Assembly: GCF_002214585.1 (NCBI RefSeq)
Contig: NZ_CP014862.1
Coordinates: 1,736,001 to 1,800,000, forward strand
DNA length: 64,000 nt
Reading direction: 5' to 3'
Origin: Thermococcus profundus
GTDB lineage: Archaea > Methanobacteriota_B > Thermococci > Thermococcales > Thermococcaceae
Under the pieces are notes generated by a model, which was given only the letters and a program-made list of their open reading frames with translations, was not told the origin of the DNA and did not search any database. The translations under genes and the position numbers were made by a program. Shown here one piece after another: positions 1-8,595 of the stretch. Each line of letters starts with the position of its first letter. The stretch's first letter is position 1.

Positions 1-310
1 GCTTGACGCCGATCTCGTCGAGGGGATAGACGTCCACAACAACCGGGCCCTTCAGAAGTTCGTTGAGCAGGGCAACGGCCTCATCACCGACCACTGGGGT
101 GTTCGAGTCAACATCCTGCCCCTCGGCGGCGAGAAGCTTTGTCCTGTCAAAGAGCACCGTGAGGTAGTAGCGGGCGCTTCCTTTCTTACCCAAGAGTTTT
201 ATGAAAACACCGCCGGATTCGGAGGCCGTCTCTTTAATCTCCTGGATGAGCTCCTGGGGGGAGGTGACCACCAAGTTCTCCTTAACCGGCTTAATATCAG
301 GCAGCTTCAT
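1..310 (-). CDS. DUF2226-like protein, N-terminal part (runs off the window)
   Basis: The first 103 residues are visible, beginning MKLPDIKPVKENLVVTSPQE; the remainder lies beyond position 1. The start is the ATG at 310-308, seven bases after a GGTG ribosome binding site, with a TATA-like element at 351-360. The readable part is soluble and mixed alpha/beta, containing GVFIKLLGKKGSARYYLTV and LFDRTKLLAAEGQDV. From memory this resembles the archaeal DUF2226 family, whose function is not known; that assignment is recall, not a search. It is divergent from the TrkA-N/DHH gene. Confidence 0.6.
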   Translation of the reverse strand, partial: MKLPDIKPVKENLVVTSPQELIQEIKETASESGGVFIKLLGKKGSARYYLTVLFDRTKLLAAEGQDVDSNTPVVGDEAVALLNELLKGPVVVDVYPLDEIGVK

Positions 311-350
311 GTTCTCACCGTCTGATTCCTTATTATGATTTGATCGACAC

Positions 351-360
351 CTATATATAT
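351..360 (-). promoter_or_regulatory. TATA box of the DUF2226-like gene
   Basis: The minus strand reads ATATATATAG here, about 40 bases before the ATG at 310. That distance fits an archaeal TATA box plus a short leader carrying the GGTG site. Confidence 0.45.
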
Positions 361-410
361 CCGGAGCCCTCAAAGTGGGTAGAGTATCCTTTAGGATTAT
401 GTGAACGTAT

Positions 411-419
411 CTATTTAAA
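411..419 (+). promoter_or_regulatory. TATA box of the TrkA-N/DHH gene
   Basis: CTATTTAAA lies about 29 bases before the ATG at 444, which leaves only a very short leader holding the GGTGGTGATC binding site. Confidence 0.5.
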
Positions 420-443
420 CGTTGTTGCTCAAAGGTGGTGATC

Positions 444-1910
444 ATGAGAATCCTGATCCTCGGCGGGGGGAGCGTAGGAAGACAGATAGCAGAAGCCCTC
501 AAGGGCGAGTTCGAGATCGTTATAGTCGAAAAGGACGAAATCCGCGCGAGATCCCTGGAGGAAAGCGGATTCAGCGTTGTCCAGGGGGATTTCTCATACA
601 CAGCAACCCTTCTGAAGGCGGGAATTGAAAGGGCGGACGCCGTCGTTGTAACCACCCACAACCTTGAGACCGTTAAGAAGACCGCGTACATAATCAGAAC
701 AAACAACAAGGACGTCCCGATAATAGCACTCCTTCCGGATGACATGCCCAAGGAAACCCTCGAGGACATAATCCTGGAGGAGTTCGAAAAGGAGGTGAGG
801 ATAGACTACGGCATCTACCCGCAGAGAGCTGTAACGGACGCATTCTTAAGGACGCTGCTTCAGCTTGGTGAAAAAAAGAACGCCACCCTTCTTATTAAAA
901 AGCTCCAGGCGATTAAGGAGAAAACAGAAAACCTGCTCATCCTCACCCACGACAACCCCGATCCCGACGCAATCTCCGCCGCGGTTGCCCTCTCTGCGAT
1001 AGCCCAGAGCGTTGGTTTAAAGCCCACAATAGCCTACGGCGGCGAGATAACCCACCATGAGAACCAGGCCTTTGTCAACCTCCTCGGGGTGACCCTCCGA
1101 AAGGTTTCAAGGGGCTCTTACGAGATAAGGAAGCACAGCACCATAGCCCTGGTCGACACCCAGCCCAACGGAAACCTCACGGTTTTGGAGCCGGAGGACT
1201 ACTCGAAAGTGCAGGTTCTCATAGACCATCACCAGATATTCCAGCACCTCCACGACCTCCTTCCAGATGACGCCTTCGTGGACATAAGGGAGGACGTTAA
1301 GGCCTCTGCTTCCATACTGACCGAGTACCTGAAGGCCACGAACATCGCCCCCTCAGAACGGCTCGCCACCGCGCTGTTCTACGGGATATACACCGACACA
1401 AAGAAGTTCTCCAAGCTCAGCCCCACGGATCTCAAGGCCATTGAGTTCCTGGCAGGGAAGGTCAATCACGAGCTCTTGGATAGAATAGAACACCCTGACA
1501 TCTCAACCGAAACCGCGGAGATACTGGCGAGGGCCATACTCAACAGGAAGGCGTACAAAAACGTCGTCGTCTCCAACGTGGGGTTCATAAGGAACAGGGA
1601 CGCCCTGGCCGAATCCGCCGACTTCCTCCTGAGGCTTGAGGGGATAAGCACGGTACTCGTATTCGGGATCGTCGAAGACTACATCGAGATGTCGGCAAGG
1701 ACGAGGGACGTGCGCGTGAACATAGGGGCGGTTATGAAGGACGCCTTCGGGGACATAGGGAGCGGCGGAGGCCACGCAACTATGGGTGGGGCCAGGATCC
1801 CGCTAGGCCTGTTCAAGCTCGCCAGGGACAAGAACTCCCTCCTAAAGCTGGCCGAGGAAGCGATAACCGAGAAGTTCCTTGAGGCCCTCAAGATAAAGGA
1901 ACAGGGATGA
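444..1910 (+). CDS. TrkA-N / DHH-family phosphoesterase
   Basis: The product has 488 aa. An N-terminal Rossmann TrkA-N domain (about 1-120) shows GGGSVG at 8-12 and the acidic end of strand 2 (VEKD), so it probably binds NAD(H) or another nucleotide. It is followed by a DHH-DHHA1 phosphodiesterase with all signature motifs: THDNPDPD (168-175), VDTQ, IDHHQ (260-264), YTDT and the substrate-binding GGGH loop (441-444). DHH-DHHA1 enzymes cleave short oligonucleotides or cyclic dinucleotides; fusion to TrkA-N suggests a nucleotide-regulated cytoplasmic phosphodiesterase, but the substrate cannot be read from sequence. I chose the ATG at 444 over upstream GTG codons because those form the GGTGGTGATC ribosome binding site. 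It is convergent with the small RNA at 1933-2076. Confidence 0.85.
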   Translation: MRILILGGGSVGRQIAEALKGEFEIVIVEKDEIRARSLEESGFSVVQGDFSYTATLLKAGIERADAVVVTTHNLETVKKTAYIIRTNNKDVPIIALLPDDMPKETLEDIILEEFEKEVRIDYGIYPQRAVTDAFLRTLLQLGEKKNATLLIKKLQAIKEKTENLLILTHDNPDPDAISAAVALSAIAQSVGLKPTIAYGGEITHHENQAFVNLLGVTLRKVSRGSYEIRKHSTIALVDTQPNGNLTVLEPEDYSKVQVLIDHHQIFQHLHDLLPDDAFVDIREDVKASASILTEYLKATNIAPSERLATALFYGIYTDTKKFSKLSPTDLKAIEFLAGKVNHELLDRIEHPDISTETAEILARAILNRKAYKNVVVSNVGFIRNRDALAESADFLLRLEGISTVLVFGIVEDYIEMSARTRDVRVNIGAVMKDAFGDIGSGGGHATMGGARIPLGLFKLARDKNSLLKLAEEAITEKFLEALKIKEQG

Positions 1911-1932
1911 GTCTTTGTCCTTCTGGGAAAAG

Positions 1933-2076
1933 CCTTGTGGGCCCGGCCCATCCCCCGCTTTCATAGAACGCTGGAACACGTACTCCAGCGGGCCGGAGGG
2001 GGCGGGCCCTGTGCGCCCGGCATCGTCTAACCCGTTCATTGCTCCCGGGCACGGGCCACCGGGCGCGACCGTCTCC
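1933..2076 (-). ncRNA. Double-hairpin H/ACA-like small RNA
   Basis: On the minus strand two GC-rich hairpins are each followed directly by ACA. Hairpin 1 pairs 2059-2066 with 2013-2020 (8 bp, GCGCCCGG/CCGGGCGC) and is followed by ACA at 2012-2010. Hairpin 2 pairs 2003-2009 with 1939-1945 (7 bp GGGCCCG arms), has an inner perfect 7-bp stem (CGCTGGA/TCCAGCG) and is followed by ACA at 1938-1936. ATGA in the apical part of each arm could belong to K-turns or K-loops, the L7Ae sites of archaeal H/ACA RNAs. A good promoter lies about 25 bases before the predicted 5' end and a T-run follows the second ACA. Such RNAs guide pseudouridylation; the rRNA target was not determined. Confidence 0.6.
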
Positions 2077-2094
2077 GAAAAATTATCGAGATAG

Positions 2095-2110
2095 AATTTA
2101 AGGTTTTCGA
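2095..2110 (-). promoter_or_regulatory. Promoter of the H/ACA-like RNA
   Basis: The minus strand reads TCGAAAACCTTAAATT, the same BRE-TATA arrangement as upstream of the NifX-family gene at 22798. It puts a transcription start near 2075, just before hairpin 1. This sets the strand of the RNA. Confidence 0.55.
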
Positions 2111-2151
2111 GTTTAATAACCATCAGGAATATTCTTGGGAGTACTTCATGC

Positions 2152-2166
2152 CGAAAAGTATATAAG
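2152..2166 (+). promoter_or_regulatory. Promoter of the SAM synthetase gene
   Basis: CGAAAAG (BRE-like) runs straight into TATATAAGG-type TATA. A start near 2190 leaves a leader of about 30 bases carrying GGTGATG before the ATG at 2222. The H/ACA-like RNA lies upstream of this promoter and so is not part of the mRNA leader. Confidence 0.65.
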
Positions 2167-2221
2167 GTGATGAACAGACCCGGGCAGTGCACGGGTTAAT
2201 CTAACGGAGAAGGTGATGATC

Positions 2222-3439
2222 ATGGTAGAAAAAGTTAGGAACATAGTGGTTGAGGAGATCGTGAGGACCCCCGTGGAGATGCAGCAGGTTGAGCTCGTTG
2301 AGAGGAAGGGTATAGGCCATCCTGACAGCATAGCAGATGGAATCGCCGAAGCCGTGAGCAGGGCCCTCTCAAGGGAGTACATCAGGAGGTACGGGATAAT
2401 CCTCCACCACAACACCGACCAAGTTGAGGTCGTCGGTGGAAGGGCCTACCCCCGCTTCGGCGGCGGTGAGGTCATCAAGCCGATCTACATCCTCCTCTCC
2501 GGAAGGGCCGTAGAGATGGTGGACAAGGAGTTCTTCCCTGTTCACGAGATCGCCATAAAGGCCGCAAAAGAATACCTCAGGAAGGCCGTCAGGCACCTCG
2601 ATCTTGACTATCACGTTGTCATCGACTCCCGCATCGGCCAGGGAAGCGTTGACCTTGTCGGAGTCTTCAACAAGGCCAAGGAGAACCCGATTCCGCTCGC
2701 CAACGACACCAGCTTTGGCGTCGGCTACGCCCCGCTCAGCGAGACCGAGAGGATAGTTCTGGAGACCGAGAGGCTCCTCAACAGCGACGAATTCAAGAAG
2801 AAGTGGCCAGCGGTTGGAGAGGACATCAAGGTCATGGGCCTCAGGAAGGGCGACGAGATAGACCTCACCATCGCTGCCGCCATCGTTGACAGCGAGGTTG
2901 ACAACCCCGACGACTACATGGCCGTTAAGGAGGCCATCTACGAGGCCGCCAAGGGGGTTGTGGAGGAGCACACCCAGAGACCGACGAAGATATACGTCAA
3001 CACCGCCGACGACCCGAAGAAGGGCATCTACTACATCACCGTCACCGGAACTAGCGCTGAAGCTGGAGACGACGGTAGCGTTGGAAGGGGCAACCGCGTT
3101 AACGGTCTCATCCCGCCCAACAGGCACATGAGCATGGAGGCTGCAGCTGGAAAGAACCCAGTCAGCCACGTCGGAAAGATCTACAACATCCTTGCTATGC
3201 TAATAGCCAACGACATAGCGGAGCAGGTCGAGGGCGTGGAGGAGGTCTACGTCAGGATACTCAGCCAGATAGGCAAGCCCATCGATGAACCACTCGTTGC
3301 AAGCGTCCAGATCATTCCAAAGAGGGGCTACTCCCTCGACGTCATAGAGAAGCCAGCCTACGAGATAGCAGACGCCTGGCTCACAGACATAAACAAGATT
3401 CAGAAGATGATCCTGGAGGACAAGATAACAGTCTTCTGA
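2222..3439 (+). CDS. Archaeal-type S-adenosylmethionine synthetase (methionine adenosyltransferase)
   Basis: The 405-aa protein has the usual length of the archaeal AdoMet synthetase family, which is only distantly related to bacterial MetK. It makes S-adenosylmethionine from methionine and ATP, the cofactor needed by the many methyltransferases and radical SAM proteins of this window. Visible signatures are [18 protein letters not shown] near residues 25-42, the [12 protein letters not shown] stretch, and the glycine-rich [20 protein letters not shown] region followed by [19 protein letters not shown]. The ATG at 2222 is chosen because the GTG and ATG just upstream are part of the GGTGATGATC ribosome binding site. 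It is monocistronic; the downstream Lhr gene converges on it. Confidence 0.95.
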   Translation: MVEKVRNIVVEEIVRTPVEMQQVELVERKGIGHPDSIADGIAEAVSRALSREYIRRYGIILHHNTDQVEVVGGRAYPRFGGGEVIKPIYILLSGRAVEMVDKEFFPVHEIAIKAAKEYLRKAVRHLDLDYHVVIDSRIGQGSVDLVGVFNKAKENPIPLANDTSFGVGYAPLSETERIVLETERLLNSDEFKKKWPAVGEDIKVMGLRKGDEIDLTIAAAIVDSEVDNPDDYMAVKEAIYEAAKGVVEEHTQRPTKIYVNTADDPKKGIYYITVTGTSAEAGDDGSVGRGNRVNGLIPPNRHMSMEAAAGKNPVSHVGKIYNILAMLIANDIAEQVEGVEEVYVRILSQIGKPIDEPLVASVQIIPKRGYSLDVIEKPAYEIADAWLTDINKIQKMILEDKITVF

Positions 3440-3462
3440 AGTCTTTTCTCCTTTCCATTCAT

Positions 3463-6400
3463 TCAGCTGGATTCTCCTATCATTGCCATTATCTTCCGGT
3501 GGAGGGCCTTTATCATCTCACGCCTGTCTTCCATTAGGACGACATCACTCGAGCCTATCGCCTCGAGGTTGAAGGCGAAGGGACTCGGAAGCTCGTTCCT
3601 CTCGAAGACCACCTTGATCTTCCCCTTCCTCACCCAGCTGAGGAACAGCTCCGCATTTTCAACGTCCATCTTGTCCTCCATGATCTCCCTGTAAACTTCC
3701 TTCAGGAGCGGGAAGTCCGGATAGTGCTCCTCGAGAACCTTGAGAAGCGAAACCGCTATGACCTGCTGTCTGCCGAGCCTCTTCTTCCTCCCCACGTACC
3801 TCCGAAGGATGAGGAAACCCCTGTTTGCCACGTGCCTGAAGCGCCTCTTCAAAAGCTCCGTGTTGTCAAGGGCCCTCTTTAGTACCTCCCTAAGGTCTTC
3901 AAGCTGGAAGAGGTCTCTGATCTCAGTTTCGCTCAGCCTCGCCTCCTTCGGAACCCTCAGGAGGAAGCCGTTGTCGTTGAGGGCTATGCCGACGTTTACC
4001 CCTTTCCACCGGCTTACAGCGTAGGCAAAGGCCCTGCTGAGGGCGTCGTTGGCCCTTCTCCCTATTAACGTGTGGAAGAAGTACTCGTAGGTATTCTCCT
4101 TCTCGACCTCCTCAACGAGAACCGTCTCGTCATCTGGGATCGTCGAATACCTTTCCTGCTCGCGGAAGTAGGCTATTATAGCTTTAGCGGCCCTCCTGTC
4201 TATGCCATACTTTCTTATCAGTCTCCTGACGGCGTCCTTTCTGTTGAGGAGGCTCTTCACCTCCCTCCTGAAGCGCTGGACATCTAAGGCAAGATCGAAG
4301 CTCAAAGGCAACATCTCCGAGAACCAGGCGGGGATCGTAGGCTTCGCCCCCTCACGGGGAACCACGTATATCTTGTTTCCCCTGCTCTTCACGAACTCGT
4401 AAGTCCTTCCAGCTAAGACGAAGATGTCCCCTGGCATCAGCCTCTCGGCGAACTCCTCCTCAACCGTTCCGATCATCTGCTTGTCCATTGTGTAGACCTT
4501 AATCTTCGCCTCGTCTGGAATTGTTCCGACGTTCATGTAGTAGATCGCCCTCGTCATCTTGCCCCTTCTTCCGAACTTCCCATCTTCCATCCAGATTTTG
4601 GCGTAAACTTTCCTGTCCTCTAGTCCCTCGTAGCCGCCGGAGAGATACTTAAGGACGCTCATGAAGTCCTCAAAGGGAAGCTCGTGGAAGGGATAAGCCC
4701 TCCTAACAAGACGGTAGGCCTCCTCGACCTCCCAGACCTTGTAGAGGGCCATTCCAACGATGTGCTGGACGAGAACATCTAGCGGGTTCTTCGGAATCCT
4801 AACTCTATCAAGCCTTCTGTTCCTCGCGTTGTGCGCTAAAACAGTCACCTCAACGAGGTCGTCTCTGTCGAGGGCGAGGATAACACCCTCGCTGATGTCA
4901 TGTAACCTGTGGCCTGCCCTGCCTATCCTCTGGAGTGCCCTGTTGACGCTCTTCGGCGATCCGATAAGGACGACGAGGTCAATTGTACCAATGTCAATCC
5001 CAAGCTCAAGGCTTGTTGAGCTGTTTTTCGAGAGAAAGCCTTCAACGATGTAGTTTCCGGTTTCAGAGTTTATGATGCCGTAAGCAACATCAATATAGGT
5101 GGGTTCAATCGAAGTTATCCTATCGAAGAATATGCCCCCTTCAGCCAGTTCTCTCAAATAAGATAATTCCTCGAGAACATCCTCAACTCTCTTCTCTTTC
5201 GCCACTTTTTCGTAGAATTCTACAAGGACCCTTAAGTTTCTCCTGCTTATCTCCCTCTCTCCCAACTCAACCTTGACCGGATTATAGAAGCCCATTTTGG
5301 TCATGCGGTATGCGCTTATTCCAAGCCTCTCGCGTATGCTCCTCAAGCGCTTCCCGAGGTTGGGTATGACATCGGAGTTTGAGTACCCCTTATTGTACAT
5401 ACCTTCCCATCCATCATAATTTGACCTCCACGGACGAACAGCATCGAAGAATCTCTTCAGGTATTCTCCACCCAGAACGGAGACAGTGTAAGAGGCTCCC
5501 TTCTTGGGGATTAACCTTCCCCTAAAAGTTTGAAATTCATCGTATTCCATAGTTCTTATTGATGACACTATTCCCAACTGAAGCAGAATGTCTCGTATGC
5601 CCTCGGCGAATCTCTTATTGAACGTCGAAAATCCAGCAGAATAAACCCTCCCCCCCTTTACCTCAAGAAAGCCATCTCCATCAAAGTAGCCGGCCAGGAA
5701 CTCCCTCTTATGCTCTTCAGGTAGCGAATAGATAATACTAGGAAAAGTTCCAAGTTTCGACTTCCGCCCTGTGTCCCCTGTGAGGTTTTTAAAGATGGCC
5801 GGAAGGAGGTTGAAAGAAATTTCCAGGGAATAGGTGCTCTCATTCTGCATCCTTATTGCTCCTTCCACTCCGAATTCTTTTTTGCACAGTTCTTTATACT
5901 TCCCAAGCATTTTCCTGTCAGACGAGAAGAGAGTTAGCGTGCCCCATTTCCACGAGCCGTCCGCCATCCAGAAACCGAGTAGCCTTGCCATGCCTGGTGT
6001 AAACTCAAGGGGAAGCGAGTACTTGCCTTTATCGGAAGTTATCCGCTCGACATCATTTTCTGTTATTGTAAGGCCGAGGTCTTTTAAAACAACACTTAGC
6101 CGCTCCCATCGGAATGGATAGACACCGTTAAGCTGTTTTGTGACGTAAGATGCATTCCATCCCTTCTTTTCAGAGTATGCTTTTATTGAGCCAAATTTTG
6201 CTTGTATTGAAAGCTTTAACTCTCTCAAAAATCCCGGCTTGAGTTTTAGATACGCGTTCTGGGGCAGTAAGTCCAAGGTAGAGACCCTTAAGTTTGGACT
6301 TGGAAGTCTTCTAGCAACTCCAACCCAGCTTCCCTCCTTGAGTTTCCAAGCCTCAACCCATCTCAGCTCTCCATTTTCATCAACGGTTAGGAACTTGTGC

Positions 6401-7626
6401 TCCTTTGTTGCTTTTATCTCGAATCCCAACCGCGTTCTTATCTTGAGGCCTTTCTTCCTGTATTCTACCCTTTGAGGCTCTTTGAACCTGACAAGCTCAG
6501 TGCGGAATCCCCGAACACCTGCAATCATGTTTGAGTTCAAACGCCCTATTTCGACGGGCCCCTTCTCAGTCAGGATTTTTGAATCCCCGGAGACGCATAC
6601 AACTGCCCTCAGCTCTCCCCTCTTCAGCTTCTCCTCGACGTCCAAGCGGACTTCCCTCGAAAGGCTCGAGTGATGGGCCTCTATTAGGCCTTCAAACTCT
6701 GGAAAACGCTTCTTCAGGTTAAAGGCAACCCTTTCCGCACCGCTCCTCGTGTTGGTGAAAATTAATGTCGTCCTGTGCTCCCTTATCAACTCCGCCAGGC
6801 GGTTGTAGAGGGCGTCGCTGAGAGCATTGGCGGGGGTGTAGATTAAATCCTCCACAACGCTCTCAACCCGTATCTCCGTCTGCTTGGCGAAGGAGACGTC
6901 AACTATTAAGCCAGATCTCGGGGTTCCGTCGTCGTTGAAGCCGAAGACGAACTTGGCAACCTCCTCAAGGGGGTGAATCGTCGCACTCAGGCCGATCCTC
7001 ACGAACTCGTTCTCGGCCATCTCTTGAAGTCTCTCAATGCTCAGCGCGAGGTGAGAGCCGCGCTTGTTTTCAGCGAGCGCGTGAACCTCATCTATGATGA
7101 CGTACCTAACCGTCTTCAGCCTCTCACCGAACTTGGGGGCGTTTAAAGCTATGGCAAGGCTTTCTGGTGTGGTTATCAAGATATGGGGCGGCTTCTTCAC
7201 CATCTTGCTCTTCTCGTAGCTCGACGTGTCGCTCGTCCTTATACCAACGCGTATCTCAGGCAGTTCGTAGCCGAGCTCTTTAGCAACTTCATTTATCTCC
7301 GCCAAAGGGCCTTCAAGGTTCCTCTTGATGTCGTTGTTTAGGGCGCGGAGGGGTGAGACGTAGAGGACGTAGATTTTATCCTCAAGCTTGCCTTCCTTTC
7401 CGAGAAGGATAAGTTCGTTTATAGCGGAGAGGAAAGCGGAGAGAGTTTTTCCAGAACCCGTGGGGGAAGAGATGAGGACGTTCTCCCCCCTGTGGATTTC
7501 AAGGACCGCGTAGCGCTGGGGCGGGGTGAAAGTTCCAAACTTCCACTTAAACCACTCCCTAACCGGCTCACTCAGAACGGAGTATATCTCCTCGTCACTG
7601 TACTCCCTCTCGGCCCAGCGTATCAT
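3463..7626 (-). CDS. lhr: Lhr-type superfamily 2 helicase, interrupted by an intein
   Basis: The precursor has 1387 aa; removing the intein leaves an 862-aa helicase, normal for archaeal Lhr-Core. Motifs in order are FTPPQRYAV (Q motif), SSPTGSGKT (53-61, Walker A), IIDEVHAL (Walker B), SATI (motif III), LIFTNTRSGAERV (motif IV), SSTSLELGIDIG (motif V, right after the intein) and QRIGRAGHR (motif VI), then winged-helix and Lhr C-terminal regions. Lhr proteins are 3'-5' DNA translocases and helicases linked to DNA repair. A TATA-like box at 7648-7658 places transcription start within a few bases of the ATG at 7626, so the mRNA may be leaderless. The metallophosphoesterase gene ends 46 bases upstream, a pairing that suggests a joint repair role. 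Confidence 0.95.
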   Translation of the reverse strand: MIRWAEREYSDEEIYSVLSEPVREWFKWKFGTFTPPQRYAVLEIHRGENVLISSPTGSGKTLSAFLSAINELILLGKEGKLEDKIYVLYVSPLRALNNDIKRNLEGPLAEINEVAKELGYELPEIRVGIRTSDTSSYEKSKMVKKPPHILITTPESLAIALNAPKFGERLKTVRYVIIDEVHALAENKRGSHLALSIERLQEMAENEFVRIGLSATIHPLEEVAKFVFGFNDDGTPRSGLIVDVSFAKQTEIRVESVVEDLIYTPANALSDALYNRLAELIREHRTTLIFTNTRSGAERVAFNLKKRFPEFEGLIEAHHSSLSREVRLDVEEKLKRGELRAVVCVSGDSKILTEKGPVEIGRLNSNMIAGVRGFRTELVRFKEPQRVEYRKKGLKIRTRLGFEIKATKEHKFLTVDENGELRWVEAWKLKEGSWVGVARRLPSPNLRVSTLDLLPQNAYLKLKPGFLRELKLSIQAKFGSIKAYSEKKGWNASYVTKQLNGVYPFRWERLSVVLKDLGLTITENDVERITSDKGKYSLPLEFTPGMARLLGFWMADGSWKWGTLTLFSSDRKMLGKYKELCKKEFGVEGAIRMQNESTYSLEISFNLLPAIFKNLTGDTGRKSKLGTFPSIIYSLPEEHKREFLAGYFDGDGFLEVKGGRVYSAGFSTFNKRFAEGIRDILLQLGIVSSIRTMEYDEFQTFRGRLIPKKGASYTVSVLGGEYLKRFFDAVRPWRSNYDGWEGMYNKGYSNSDVIPNLGKRLRSIRERLGISAYRMTKMGFYNPVKVELGEREISRRNLRVLVEFYEKVAKEKRVEDVLEELSYLRELAEGGIFFDRITSIEPTYIDVAYGIINSETGNYIVEGFLSKNSSTSLELGIDIGTIDLVVLIGSPKSVNRALQRIGRAGHRLHDISEGVILALDRDDLVEVTVLAHNARNRRLDRVRIPKNPLDVLVQHIVGMALYKVWEVEEAYRLVRRAYPFHELPFEDFMSVLKYLSGGYEGLEDRKVYAKIWMEDGKFGRRGKMTRAIYYMNVGTIPDEAKIKVYTMDKQMIGTVEEEFAERLMPGDIFVLAGRTYEFVKSRGNKIYVVPREGAKPTIPAWFSEMLPLSFDLALDVQRFRREVKSLLNRKDAVRRLIRKYGIDRRAAKAIIAYFREQERYSTIPDDETVLVEEVEKENTYEYFFHTLIGRRANDALSRAFAYAVSRWKGVNVGIALNDNGFLLRVPKEARLSETEIRDLFQLEDLREVLKRALDNTELLKRRFRHVANRGFLILRRYVGRKKRLGRQQVIAVSLLKVLEEHYPDFPLLKEVYREIMEDKMDVENAELFLSWVRKGKIKVVFERNELPSPFAFNLEAIGSSDVVLMEDRREMIKALHRKIMAMIGESS
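5023..6597 (-). mobile_element. LAGLIDADG intein inserted in Lhr motif V
   Basis: This encodes 525 residues, Cys344 to Asn868 of the precursor. The N-terminal splicing block is CVSGDSKILTEKGPVEIG; block B contains TKEH with the usual Thr and His; the end is NYIVEGFLSKN followed by Ser as the +1 extein residue. Two LAGLIDADG homing-endonuclease motifs are present, LLGFWMADGS (549-558) and LAGYFDGDGF (644-653). Excision rejoins RAVV to SSTSLELGIDIG, restoring helicase motif V. The penultimate residue is Lys, not the usual His. The DNA looks more AT-rich than the flanking extein, in keeping with horizontal origin. A start at Ser346 is possible but would leave two extra residues in the extein. 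Confidence 0.92.
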
Positions 7627-7672
7627 GGTCGGTACTTCTTAGGTTCGATTAAAAACTTTTTGGTTTCCAAAA

Positions 7673-8362
7673 TCAAACCATACTGAGCCTCCTCAGGGCT
7701 TCCATGAGCTTCCCCAGCTCTCCAAAGTCAAGTACTTCACCCTCTAAGGGGACCATAACCCTGAGCTTTGATGTCTCGAACTTTTGAAGGAACGGAGAAA
7801 CTATCTCCCTCGTCACGTCGTTCCCGTAGGCCCAAGGGCTGAAGGCCGGAAGGACTATCAGCTCCTCCCCAGCCAGAAATGCCGGAACCTTTACCGCGGC
7901 ACCAACCTCGTCCCTCAGCCTTATAGCCGGATGCTCGTGGCCGATTATGAAGCGCTCCCCTTCCTCAAGCCTGTGGCCGTGGACAACTTTCCAGCCCGAG
8001 AGCTCGAGCTCATCAACTATCTCAACCCCAAGCTCCCTCAGCCATAGGATCCCGACGTCGTGATTGCCCCGCACGAGGATTATCTCATCCACAAGTCTGC
8101 TAATTCTCTCGAAGAACGCTCTGAGCTCCCGCATCTCCCTCTTCAGCGGGACGAAGGAGTGTTTGAGGTCGCCGTCTATGATGAGCCTTTTCGGCTTCTC
8201 CCTCTCAAGAAGGCTTTGAAGGGAGGAGATCATCTCGTCCAGGAGTTTGGGAATGTAGTGGCCCTCACTGACCATGGCTTCCTCAAAGCCTATGTGGAGA
8301 TCCGCAACGACGAGGGCGTTCCCGGCTTTTAGGGCCTTCTCGGGGAGGAAAGTGAACTTCAT
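7673..8362 (-). CDS. Lhr-associated calcineurin-like metallophosphoesterase
   Basis: The 229-aa protein shows the full set of metal ligands of the calcineurin-like phosphoesterase fold: VADLHIGF (D-x-H), IDGDLKHSF (G-D), VRGNHDVG (G-N-H-D), VVHGH and IIGHEHP (G-H-x-H). It belongs with the small archaeal SbcD/Mre11-related phosphoesterases and probably hydrolyses phosphodiester bonds in nucleic acid using two metal ions. No membrane segment or signal peptide is present. The stop lies 46 bases before lhr on the same strand. A TATA-like run at 8383-8392 sits about 25 bases before the ATG at 8362, so translation is probably leaderless. Confidence 0.85.
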   Translation of the reverse strand: MKFTFLPEKALKAGNALVVADLHIGFEEAMVSEGHYIPKLLDEMISSLQSLLEREKPKRLIIDGDLKHSFVPLKREMRELRAFFERISRLVDEIILVRGNHDVGILWLRELGVEIVDELELSGWKVVHGHRLEEGERFIIGHEHPAIRLRDEVGAAVKVPAFLAGEELIVLPAFSPWAYGNDVTREIVSPFLQKFETSKLRVMVPLEGEVLDFGELGKLMEALRRLSMV

Positions 8363-8382
8363 GGGGGAAGAATGAAAATGCA

Positions 8383-8392
8383 GTTAAAAAAG
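8383..8392 (-). promoter_or_regulatory. TATA box of the metallophosphoesterase gene
   Basis: The minus strand reads CTTTTTTAAC, centred about 25 bases before the ATG at 8362. That distance predicts a leaderless mRNA. The remaining AT-rich sequence up to 8595 shows no gene. Confidence 0.45.
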
Positions 8393-8595
8393 ATTACCTG
8401 CCCTATTTTGAGTACTCAGATTAACGTGTGGTTCAATTGGTGTTTTCCCGTATCTTTCTTCCAACTCCCAAGACGTTTATGTACTAACTTCAAAAGGCTG
8501 ATAAATAGGAGTTTGAAGGTTTGAATTCTGCAAGTTAAATTATGGAATTATACCAGTTGAATTTATACATGTTTATGTAAAATATTTGTGGGATT

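Noticed and set aside
386-397. Inverted repeat ATCC-N4-GGAT in the divergent region at the left end
   Set aside because: Single occurrence, different from the TTAGG-N4-CCKAA boxes; could be chance.
1911-2221. Possible SAM riboswitch before the SAM synthetase gene
   Set aside because: The structured sequence lies upstream of the promoter at 2152-2166 and has its own minus-strand promoter and ACA boxes, so it is not in the mRNA leader.
2369-3169. Long open frame on the minus strand inside the SAM synthetase gene
   Set aside because: It is the mirror of a strongly conserved coding sequence in GC-rich DNA and lacks a binding site.
7639-7650. TTAGG before lhr
   Set aside because: No matching second half (TTAGGTTCGATTAA) and no TGCACAA element nearby.
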